A stretch of DNA of 40,028 nucleotides from a virus. The translations under genes were made by a program, and so were the position numbers. Below, in pieces: positions 31,696 to 38,068 of the stretch (its first letter is position 1; each line of letters opens with the position of its first letter). The notes below the pieces were generated by a model. That model saw only the letters and a list, made by a program, of their open reading frames with translations. It was not told the DNA's origin and searched no databases. Location of the stretch: positions 1-40,028 of IMG/VR virus record IMGVR_UViG_3300043775_003011. One strand, written 5' to 3'.

Positions 31696-32886
31696 TTACC
31701 AACCCTTTTTAATGCAATCAACAATATATTCGCGTTGCTCTTCTGTTATCCACCAACCAACTGGTATCGAAACTATTTTACCGATAGTACGATCTAAAGT
31801 TGGTAAAGGAGAAATATATTCTCTTACGCAAGTATGTTTATCGTTTCTCTCGTGAACCTGAGAAACTGTGATTTTACACTCTTTCATCCATTTATAGAAT
31901 CCATCTCGGTTTTCTACTAACATAGTATAGATCCAAAAAGCTGATTCTCGATCAGAATGCCTTTCTAGTAAGGTAACACCTTTAACACCTTTAAGATTTT
32001 CGTCGTAATATTTAGCGTTTTCTTGGTGTTTCTTAATGATAGTATTAGCATATTTTAGATTTTCGATACCGACGGTTGCACAAATATCGTTCATATGAAA
32101 TTTAAAACCCCATTCTTCAATATCAGCTTCACATCTAAAGTCTTTACGATTAGAATCTCTATCTATACCATACCATCTTTGTAACTTCGCTCTATTTAAA
32201 AGCTCCTGATGAGGAAGAATTAATAAACCTCCATCAATAGAAGTTATATGTTTAATTGCTTGGAACGAATACATTGCAATATTTCCATGGTCACCTAAAT
32301 AATTTCCTTTATATTTAGAACCGAATGAATGTGCACAATCTTCTATTACCGCTGGTTTAAATCCATAAAGTTTCATAGACTTTTCTTGAATAGATTTAAT
32401 TCGATCTAAGTCATTAGGATATCCACCCCAATGAACTAATATAATAGCTTTAGTTTTAGGAGTAATTTTTCTTTCTAAATCATCTAAATCCATATTTAGA
32501 GTCTTTTCATCTATATCGACCCATTTAATTTTAAGTCCATTAGCTAGAATAGGGAAATTTGAAGCAGTACACGTTAAAGCAGTAGCTAAAACTTCATCTC
32601 CTTCTTGAATTCCTGCCCAGTAATTTTCTGCAAAAGCTACGCCATGTGCATTAATTTTATTGTTAGCAGGTTTTTTAAGTAAATTAAGGGCTAAGTGTAA
32701 ACCAGAAGTACCTGCATTTAAAGTTGCTAAATAATCGATATTAAAAAATTCCTTTAAATCCCTTTCAAATTCCTCTACTTTAGGTCCTTGACCAATAAAT
32801 CCACTATTAAGTACTTTACCTACTTCTCGTTCGGCTTTATCCGACATAAAAACTTTAAAAAGTTGTATTTGTTCCATTTGTTTCAT
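31696..32886 (-). CDS. DegT/DnrJ/EryC1/StrS-type sugar aminotransferase
   Basis: 396 residues. NAGTSGLHLAL, AVIEDCAHSFGSKYKG (Asp183) and YSFQAIKHITSIDGG, in which Lys212 would bind PLP, are the family's signatures. These enzymes put an amino group on a keto-sugar nucleotide. The downstream acetyltransferase would then acylate it. The gene begins 17 bases after the RgpF-like gene ends. Confidence 0.9.
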   Translation of the reverse strand: MKQMEQIQLFKVFMSDKAEREVGKVLNSGFIGQGPKVEEFERDLKEFFNIDYLATLNAGTSGLHLALNLLKKPANNKINAHGVAFAENYWAGIQEGDEVLATALTCTASNFPILANGLKIKWVDIDEKTLNMDLDDLERKITPKTKAIILVHWGGYPNDLDRIKSIQEKSMKLYGFKPAVIEDCAHSFGSKYKGNYLGDHGNIAMYSFQAIKHITSIDGGLLILPHQELLNRAKLQRWYGIDRDSNRKDFRCEADIEEWGFKFHMNDICATVGIENLKYANTIIKKHQENAKYYDENLKGVKGVTLLERHSDRESAFWIYTMLVENRDGFYKWMKECKITVSQVHERNDKHTCVREYISPLPTLDRTIGKIVSIPVGWWITEEQREYIVDCIKKGW

Positions 32887-32902
32887 GTTCTTTATTTATT
32901 TT

Positions 32903-33652
32903 TTATTCAATTTCGTAAAAATTACCGTTTAATTCCTCAACATAATAACCAAATATTCTTTCCATTGCATGTGCGTTAGAATTATAGACATATCCTTTAG
33001 GTAAAGATTCATAGAATTTAATCATATCACAATTCTTAAAAACTTCTTTAATATATTTATGAGAAGTTGCAAACATCGTTCCAGCAAAAAATCTACCAGT
33101 CTTAGAAAAACAGACAGATCCATTATTCTGAGATTCTCGTATACTAAGATTTAATTCTTTTATAGTGTCGTGTATAACTCCATAATGGTATGGTATATTA
33201 GCAGAATCCAATGAGAATCCCATTAAAAATTTCTTAGATCCAAACATCGATATAGGTTCTTTCTCAATAATAGTTGTTATGTCATCAAAAATTTCCATAT
33301 TACCTATTAACGAATCAATTAGATTATTCCTCCAATTTATTCCGAAACTAGGATCTTGACCATGATGTAGAGATTTTTTAGTGTGTATTTTAAAAATTGA
33401 AGTATATTCTAAATCCTTTATTTCGTTCATTATGAAAATAAATGGGCCGACATCCAATCCTCGATTAGGAAGAACGAAGACGTTTTTTGTTGTTTTTTCG
33501 ATTTCAGATTTCGCAGTAGTATCTTCTTCGGACATAGTAACGTATAAATCTACGTCACCTCTTTTCATAATAGGTTCTATCTTACTTTTAAATTCTGGCC
33601 ATAGATCGTTATAATATAAGTGAACTATTATTGCATGTTTTTTATGTTCCAT
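32903..33652 (-). CDS. RgpF-like (rhamnan synthesis F) protein
   Basis: 249 residues. AIIVHLYYNDLWPEF, VLPNRGLDVGPFIF and IFKIHTKKSLH match the rhamnan synthesis F family (RgpF), proteins that take part in assembling rhamnose-containing polysaccharides. Single domain, no membrane span. First gene of the glycan operon; overlaps the exonuclease by one base. Confidence 0.8.
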   Translation of the reverse strand: MEHKKHAIIVHLYYNDLWPEFKSKIEPIMKRGDVDLYVTMSEEDTTAKSEIEKTTKNVFVLPNRGLDVGPFIFIMNEIKDLEYTSIFKIHTKKSLHHGQDPSFGINWRNNLIDSLIGNMEIFDDITTIIEKEPISMFGSKKFLMGFSLDSANIPYHYGVIHDTIKELNLSIRESQNNGSVCFSKTGRFFAGTMFATSHKYIKEVFKNCDMIKFYESLPKGYVYNSNAHAMERIFGYYVEELNGNFYEIE

Positions 33653-34380
33653 TATATTTGGTCTTTTATTGTTGCATGATATTGAACCACTTTATCGTAG
33701 AACATTTCAAAGTATTTTTTTATTTCAGATCGATTCATTTCAAACATTTGAACTTCTCCACTTTCACACGAAATCCAAATTTCACAGGTATCTGGAAATA
33801 TTCCATGTCTCTCTTTAAGAGCTACTGAATAGCCTGCAGTTTGCATTTTATAATTATCGATCCAATCTTCTCGTTTAGGTTTTTTACTTGATTTAAAATC
33901 GATTACTCTAGGAGTTTTTGGCTTACCCCAAATAGATAAATCCATTCTACCTGCATATCCACCACCTTTCAAAGACCAAAGAGGAATTTCTTGAAACATA
34001 ACAGATTCTATACGTTCATAGAATTCTGAATTGTTATGGAATTGTAAGAATAGATTTTTGCCGCATTCGATTTCTTCTGGTGTCAAATGCTGGCATTCTT
34101 GTCTAGCTTTAATAAAGGCTTGTTGAAGTGGATTTTCTTCTGGATAAACGAATCTAGAATTGAGGTAATGCTCATGTAAAGAATGCATATAAGTACCTCG
34201 ATTTGCTGAAAATTTAGAAATTTTATCAGCTTCAGCTTGACCTACTCGAGTAACCCAATTATCTAATGCGGTTTTATCTCCTGTTGCCGATAAAATTGTG
34301 GTCACACTAGGCAACTTTAGATTTTTAATCTCGTCAATAATATAATAACGTCCTCCATTTTTACCTGTTATAGTTTTCAA
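33652..34380 (-). CDS. PD-(D/E)XK exonuclease (Cas4/RecB/MGME1-like)
   Basis: 242 residues. SVTTILSATGDK near the N-terminus, GTYMHSLHEHYL with a conserved His, GGYAGRMDLSIW, VIDFKSSKKPK and YKMQTAGYSVAL give the order H, D, D-x-K and Q-x3-Y of RecB-type nucleases such as MGME1. Likely degrades or processes DNA ends in replication or host DNA breakdown. Overlaps the adjacent gene by 4 bases. Confidence 0.85.
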   Translation of the reverse strand: MKTITGKNGGRYYIIDEIKNLKLPSVTTILSATGDKTALDNWVTRVGQAEADKISKFSANRGTYMHSLHEHYLNSRFVYPEENPLQQAFIKARQECQHLTPEEIECGKNLFLQFHNNSEFYERIESVMFQEIPLWSLKGGGYAGRMDLSIWGKPKTPRVIDFKSSKKPKREDWIDNYKMQTAGYSVALKERHGIFPDTCEIWISCESGEVQMFEMNRSEIKKYFEMFYDKVVQYHATIKDQI

Positions 34381-34862
34381 GAAAATAGAGAGATTACAAA
34401 GTTAATAATTGAATCTCCTGCAAATTTGATGCATAATTTATTAATGAGAAATATTGAACCAGCAACTAAGCTACATCTAAATAACCAACTAATAAATTTC
34501 CATAAAGAAATAGAATCTGATGAAGGAGATAGAATTACTAAATAAGCAGGTTGGCCTTCTAATCGATTTACATCCGGATAAACTAACTCATTTAAACGAA
34601 GAGTCATTAACAATTCATCTAATTCTCTCAGTTGCTCTAGCATCCAAGGCCATGCTTGGTCTTGATATTCAAGAGGCCAAAGTTCTTCTGGAATATTAAT
34701 TACTGTATAGATTCTACCTATTTTGTCAACTCTTAATTCGTACTTAAAAGACTTGAATTTTTCGATAGTTTCTGATTCTTTTAATGCGCCTCTAATAACA
34801 AACCATACTCGGATATCATCATAGAGATCTTTAGGCCATTGCCAAAAATTATACCATTTCAT
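34377..34862 (-). CDS. Membrane-anchored hypothetical protein
   Basis: 161 residues from the ATG at 34862 (MKWYNFWQWPKDLYDDIRVWF). The open frame extends to 35021, but that extra part reads, out of frame, through the displaced gene end at 34870-34959 and is an artefact. The protein has a soluble charged first part and one hydrophobic C-terminal region (LWKFISWLFRCSLVAGSIFLI) with a second span at the end. No family recognised. Confidence 0.7.
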   Translation of the reverse strand: MKWYNFWQWPKDLYDDIRVWFVIRGALKESETIEKFKSFKYELRVDKIGRIYTVINIPEELWPLEYQDQAWPWMLEQLRELDELLMTLRLNELVYPDVNRLEGQPAYLVILSPSSDSISLWKFISWLFRCSLVAGSIFLINKLCIKFAGDSIINFVISLFS

Positions 34863-34869
34863 ATTGTGA

Positions 34870-34959
34870 CTATATTTCAAAATCTTCGATATCTTCGTCT
34901 CCAAGGGCTTTTGAGAAGATTGATTCTTTTTGTTTAATAATTTTATTTTGTGCGATAAT
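34870..34959 (-). pseudogene. Displaced 3' end of the gene at 35807-36109
   Basis: Twenty-nine codons plus TAG (core KQKESIFSKALGDEDIEDFE) match the C-terminus of the gene at 35807-36109 at 25 of 29 positions, including a 17-residue identical run, with synonymous differences in the DNA. No ATG precedes it. It stands on the far side of the GIY-YIG gene, seven bases before the start of the next gene, where the invaded gene used to end. Confidence 0.85.
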
Positions 34960-34995
34960 TGTCGGTTTATTCGTTTATTTTGATTTTCACGTAAT

Positions 34996-35766
34996 TTAAT
35001 TTTCGTTGATTCTTTTTTCATTACGTATTCTTTTTATAGATTCTGATATTTTTTTCTTTGTTTCTTCTGACATAACGTGACCAATTTTAGCCTTAGACAT
35101 TTTTATTTTAGATTCTTCGGTATGATTCCTATTCTTAGCTGCATCAGATAATTTCTTACGAGTTTCATCTGAAACAATCTGTCCGATTTTAGCCTTAGAC
35201 ATTTTTAATCGAGTTTCTTCTGATACTGTATGTCCTATCTTAGATTCAGATAATTTTTTACGAGTTTCTATTGTAGGTTTTCTACCTTTTTGGGATTCAG
35301 ATAATTTTTTTTTGGTTTCATCCGACATGTTTAACTTCGATTTTGACATTTTATTACGAGTTTCTTCTGAAATTATTCTCTCTTTTATATTTTTACAATG
35401 CTCTTCTGATTTTCGTTTACCTTTTGAAGCAATAGACATCTTTTTCTTTGAATGTTCACTCATAGGTCCAGAAGTATAAAATCCTACATTAGGAATATGA
35501 GCATTCATACATAAAGGATTCTTAATATTTTCTGAAATCCATTTAATCTCGATTTCATTTAGTTCTTCCTGAGATTCAAGGTTTTCAACTAATATTTCTT
35601 TAATTAATATTTCATTTATGATAACTTTGTTTAGGTTTTTATACCACGTAATTGAAGATCCTCGATATGATATATCTTCTGAAGGTTTCTTATTAGAAGT
35701 TCTTCTACCGATATAAAATTCTCCTGTTTCAGGATGAGTCATTTTATAAATATAAAAATAAGACAT
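34996..35766 (-). CDS. Free-standing GIY-YIG homing endonuclease with NUMOD3 repeats
   Basis: 256 residues. MSYFYIYKMTHPETGEFYIGRR is the GIY-YIG core, close to the enzyme at 16932. About six NUMOD3-like repeats follow, of the form SEETRKKLSESKIG, each a short DNA-binding helix unit that lengthens target recognition. It lies between an intact gene end (35807 side) and a displaced copy of the same end (34870-34959). GATATATAAA box 14 bases upstream. Confidence 0.92.
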   Translation of the reverse strand: MSYFYIYKMTHPETGEFYIGRRTSNKKPSEDISYRGSSITWYKNLNKVIINEILIKEILVENLESQEELNEIEIKWISENIKNPLCMNAHIPNVGFYTSGPMSEHSKKKMSIASKGKRKSEEHCKNIKERIISEETRNKMSKSKLNMSDETKKKLSESQKGRKPTIETRKKLSESKIGHTVSEETRLKMSKAKIGQIVSDETRKKLSDAAKNRNHTEESKIKMSKAKIGHVMSEETKKKISESIKRIRNEKRINEN

Positions 35767-35779
35767 AATATTGTTTTAT

Positions 35780-35789
35780 TTTATATATC
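35780..35789 (-). promoter_or_regulatory. GATATATAAA box, late-promoter candidate
   Basis: Minus strand GATATATAAA followed by ATAAAAC, 14 bases before the ATG at 35766. The same box and nearly the same following bases stand before the other two GIY-YIG genes. Confidence 0.5.
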
Positions 35790-35806
35790 TCTTACTGATT
35801 AATTTG

Positions 35807-36109
35807 CTAATCAAGTTCAAAATCTTCTATATCTTCATCACCTAAAGCTTTCGAGAAGATAGATTCTTTTTGTTTAACGATTCTGTTTTGTGTTATGATC
35901 AGATTTTTAAGCTCTTCTCTTTTATTCTGATCTTCTTTTGCTGTTTTGACAAATTCATTTTGTAATTGTTGTAATTTTAACTGAGCATCATGATAATCTT
36001 CAGTAGCTTTCTGTAATTTCTTAGAAGCTTTCCCAGATGCTTCATCTACTTTTTTAAGTTCGAATTCTTTGCTGAATTTTTTAAATGTAGGTAGTGAATC
36101 TTTTTTCAT
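35807..36109 (-). CDS. Coiled-coil protein with a degenerate capsid-targeting leader
   Basis: 100 residues. MKKDSLPTFKKFSKEFE resembles the shared leader (LPTFxxF) but the NE site is replaced by SKEFE. KVDEASG at residues 20-26 could serve as the cut site instead. The rest is a coiled coil (KASKKLQKATEDYHDAQLKLQQLQNEF) ending in an acidic GDEDIEDFELD. Its last 29 codons exist a second time at 34870-34959 beyond the GIY-YIG gene. Confidence 0.7.
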   Translation of the reverse strand: MKKDSLPTFKKFSKEFELKKVDEASGKASKKLQKATEDYHDAQLKLQQLQNEFVKTAKEDQNKREELKNLIITQNRIVKQKESIFSKALGDEDIEDFELD

Positions 36110-36125
36110 TTTGGGTTGATTTTCT

Positions 36126-36135
36126 TTTATATATC
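36126..36135 (-). promoter_or_regulatory. GATATATAAA box, late-promoter candidate
   Basis: Minus strand GGATATATAAAAG, 17 bases before the ATG at 36109. A CATATAATA word lies further upstream at 36156-36164. Head of the leftward unit after the sigma gene's terminator. Confidence 0.5.
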
Positions 36136-36177
36136 CGTTACAATATTCTATTAACTATTATATGATATCAACACAAA

Positions 36178-36209
36178 AAGGACTCAATCAATTTAATGAG
36201 AGAGTCCTT
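36178..36209 (-). terminator. Rho-independent terminator after the sigma gene
   Basis: Arms 36178-36185 and 36202-36209 (AAGGACTC and GAGTCCTT) pair perfectly over a 16-base loop; on the minus strand the stem is followed by TTTGTGTTG. It lies 20 bases after the sigma gene's stop. Confidence 0.75.
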
Positions 36210-36229
36210 AGTGCATCTAATTAAAAATA

Positions 36230-36832
36230 TTACATTTCGTATTGTTCTTTAAGAATACGTTTTCCGCGAGAAATACGGTTCTTAACAGTATGAAGTGGTA
36301 TTGCAAGTTTTTCTGCAATTTCTTCGTATTTTAAATCATTGAAGATTTTTTCTTCGATTACAACTCGATAATCTTCCGGAAGTGTGCTGAATAAAGCTCG
36401 TAAACGAGTTAAATTATCTTCATGTTCTCGTTTATCTTCGATTGCAACTAAATCATCAACATAACCGTCAATTGAATCGAATTCGATTTTAGAAAGTAAG
36501 TTTTTGTTTTCGGAGTTTTCAACATCCGTCATAAAAGTTATCTTTCGCTTTTTTCGATTTCGTAATTCCATACAAGAGTGGGTGTATGCAATTCGATAGA
36601 TCCAAGTAGAAATATGCCATTTTGGATCGTATGTGTCGATTTTATTGTAAGCAACGGTCATTACTTCAGACACAAGGTTTTCTACGTCATCAGTATTTTT
36701 TACAATACTGTAGATGTAATTGTAAAGTCCTGGACGAATTCTATCGTACAATTCTTTGAATGCTTTCTCTGAACGAGTGGTTTTGAATTTGAATCCTAAA
36801 TCTTTTAATGAATCTGCTTTTACTTTCGCCAT
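36230..36832 (-). CDS. ECF-type sigma-70 family factor
   Basis: 200 residues. Region 2 spans about 24-95 (AFKELYDRIRPGLYNYIYSIV, DVENLVSEVMTVAYNKI, STWIYRIAYTHSCMELRNRKKRK) and region 4 about 146-198 (LPEDYRVVIEEKIFNDLKYEEIAEKLAIPLHTVKNRISRGKRIL split by a turn), with the classic helix-turn-helix. No region 1 or 3, as in ECF sigma factors. A phage-coded sigma of this kind is a candidate for directing host RNA polymerase to the GATATATAAA boxes, as gp55 does in T4; that link is inferred. Its own leader has both a TATATTTG and a TATAAATA box. Confidence 0.92.
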   Translation of the reverse strand: MAKVKADSLKDLGFKFKTTRSEKAFKELYDRIRPGLYNYIYSIVKNTDDVENLVSEVMTVAYNKIDTYDPKWHISTWIYRIAYTHSCMELRNRKKRKITFMTDVENSENKNLLSKIEFDSIDGYVDDLVAIEDKREHEDNLTRLRALFSTLPEDYRVVIEEKIFNDLKYEEIAEKLAIPLHTVKNRISRGKRILKEQYEM

Positions 36833-36853
36833 GTTTATCTTTATTTTTGTTTT

Positions 36854-36861
36854 TATTTATA
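36854..36861 (-). promoter_or_regulatory. TATAAATA box (T4 late-type)
   Basis: Exact TATAAATA on the minus strand, 22 bases before the sigma ATG, the same spacing as for the box before 14202. It would let the sigma factor act on its own gene if this is its target. Confidence 0.45.
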
Positions 36862-36864
36862 GTA

Positions 36865-36872
36865 CAAATATA
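36865..36872 (-). promoter_or_regulatory. TATATTTG box, host-type -7 element
   Basis: Minus strand TATATTTG, three bases upstream of the TATAAATA box. Suits early expression of the sigma gene by host RNA polymerase. Confidence 0.5.
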
Positions 36873-36921
36873 ATAAAAGTTTCTTTGAAATGAAACTTTA
36901 TTAATGATTAGTTATTAACAA

Positions 36922-37341
36922 CTATCTTAGCTTAGTCACAAATCTGCCTTCCATTCGTTGCAAAGCTTCTTCTGGAACATTGTGAACGTTAACACCACAA
37001 TGTCGATTTTCGACAATGATAGAGAACACGATATACCCATATTTTTCTGCTAATTCATAGTAAGGTTGCATTTCCCATTCTTGAGTAAATGTATTTGATA
37101 CTGCTATTGTGTGTTCATACTTCATTAGAAATTCAACTTCTTGGTGACACCAAGCATGTGCATCTTTTAATAACAAAGGATCGAATTTGTAATTTCCTTT
37201 TGCATTAACAAAATACATATCAGCTTCCTTATGGCAATAATCTTTATCACCAATTAATTGTTTAGCTAATGTAGATTTACCAGATCCTGGTAAACCTCGG
37301 AGCAAAAAGAGAGATTTAGTTTGAGTGATTGTGGTTTTCAT
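36922..37341 (-). CDS. P-loop nucleotide kinase (polynucleotide kinase-like)
   Basis: 139 residues. LLRGLPGSGKSTLAKQL (14-30) is the Walker A motif, and the short length with HKEADMYFVN and AVSNTFTQEWEM is typical of AAA_33-type polynucleotide kinase-like domains. No phosphatase domain, unlike T4 Pnk. Could phosphorylate RNA/DNA 5' ends or a small molecule. A TATATTTG box lies 20 bases upstream, so it may be expressed early. Confidence 0.82.
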   Translation of the reverse strand: MKTTITQTKSLFLLRGLPGSGKSTLAKQLIGDKDYCHKEADMYFVNAKGNYKFDPLLLKDAHAWCHQEVEFLMKYEHTIAVSNTFTQEWEMQPYYELAEKYGYIVFSIIVENRHCGVNVHNVPEEALQRMEGRFVTKLR

Positions 37342-37360
37342 TAAATTTTAATTTATAAGA

Positions 37361-37368
37361 CAAATATA
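37361..37368 (-). promoter_or_regulatory. TATATTTG box, host-type -7 element
   Basis: Minus strand TATATTTG, 20 bases before the kinase start at 37341. The region just right of it (37370-37430) shows nothing else. Confidence 0.5.
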
Positions 37369-37433
37369 ACAAAATTAAGTGATAATTAGAAATTTTAAAG
37401 AAGGAAGTTATTAACATTTTTTTGAAGGCAACA

Positions 37434-37462
37434 AAAACCAGGAGTAGCGAATTCCTGGTTTT
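37434..37462 (-). terminator. Strong terminator hairpin
   Basis: Arms 37434-37443 and 37453-37462 (AAAACCAGGA and TCCTGGTTTT) pair perfectly around a 9-base loop, with a T run in both directions. Ends the transcript that comes from the metallophosphoesterase gene and includes the hairpins at 37466-37520. Confidence 0.8.
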
Positions 37463-37465
37463 CTT

Positions 37466-37520
37466 TATAGCCGTAACTATACCGGTCCTAAAATGGAGAC
37501 CTCTAAGAAGTCTCGCCGGT
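37466..37520 (-). ncRNA. Candidate structured RNA upstream of a terminator
   Basis: Between the stop at 37531 and the terminator are two more hairpins: TATAG/CTATA (37466-37470 with 37477-37481) and a two-level stem ACCGG/CCGGT (37481-37485 with 37516-37520) enclosing GAGAC/GTCTC (37496-37500 with 37510-37514). The stretch is richer in G+C than its surroundings. It is not a tRNA: no acceptor stem or T-loop. Could be a stable 3' UTR, a small RNA or a processing signal. Confidence 0.4.
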
Positions 37521-37530
37521 TAATCTTTAA

Positions 37531-38034
37531 TTATGGTGTTTGTGAGTCTATTAATTCTTTAAAAAATTCAAATTCTATAGGCGAACCATTCCAATTATGG
37601 ATATTGGCATTAAATCTTTTTTCATCTAAATCCATAGGAAGTTTTCCACCATGTACATGAATTGCACCTTCTTCTTTTCCTGGCCAATCATGTAAAGGCC
37701 AATGAGATATTACAATGTTTTGTTCTGGAAGTACTGCAATTGCTCCATAAAGAACTTGATGTTTCCCTAATTTGATTAGTGACATTTCCGGTAAATGAGA
37801 ATCATATTGACCACCAATAAATGTAAGTTTTCCATTAAGTAAAGACATAGCAGCTTCTCCAGAGAGTGGATCCCAACTGAAATTTCCTAAATGATAGACG
37901 ACATCGTTTTTACCTACACGAGAATTCCAATTCTGAACATAAGAGTCCATCATGACATCTTCATCTTCGAATTCTCTTTCTATTGCAGTAAGTTTGCGAC
38001 CAAAGTAACAGTCGCTTGTAAAGAATATCTTCAT
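37531..38034 (-). CDS. Metallophosphoesterase-fold protein with degraded active site
   Basis: 167 residues. The frame of a phage calcineurin-like phosphoesterase is plain (FTSDCYFGR, NDVVYHLGNFS, FIGGQYDSH, ISHWPLHDWP, AIHVHGGK). But the metal ligands are changed: D-x-H is D8-C-Y10, the Asp of GD is Asn51, the GNHD motif is GQYD (Gln76, Tyr77) and GHxH is IHVH. His111 remains. It probably binds but no longer cleaves phosphoesters, or binds a different ligand. A CATATAATA word is 5 bases upstream of the start. Confidence 0.8.
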   Translation of the reverse strand: MKIFFTSDCYFGRKLTAIEREFEDEDVMMDSYVQNWNSRVGKNDVVYHLGNFSWDPLSGEAAMSLLNGKLTFIGGQYDSHLPEMSLIKLGKHQVLYGAIAVLPEQNIVISHWPLHDWPGKEEGAIHVHGGKLPMDLDEKRFNANIHNWNGSPIEFEFFKELIDSQTP

Positions 38035-38038
38035 AGTT

Positions 38039-38047
38039 TATTATATG
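38039..38047 (-). promoter_or_regulatory. CATATAATA box
   Basis: Minus strand CATATAATA 5 bases before the ATG at 38034. The distance is short, which would make a nearly leaderless mRNA, so it is weaker than the other copies. Confidence 0.3.
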
Positions 38048-38068
38048 AGAGATTAATAAATTAGTTTC

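Noticed and set aside
34863-35021. N-terminal extension of the gene at 34377 (53 residues before MKWYNFW)
   Set aside because: It reads the displaced gene end at 34870-34959 in the wrong frame; the ATG at 34862, seven bases after the displaced stop, is the natural start.
35040-35420. Tandem DNA repeat or CRISPR-like array
   Set aside because: The periodicity comes from NUMOD3 repeats inside the GIY-YIG coding sequence; units are not identical and there are no spacers.
37430-37530. tRNA
   Set aside because: Several hairpins but no 7-bp acceptor stem closing a cloverleaf and no T-loop consensus; kept only as an unspecific RNA candidate.
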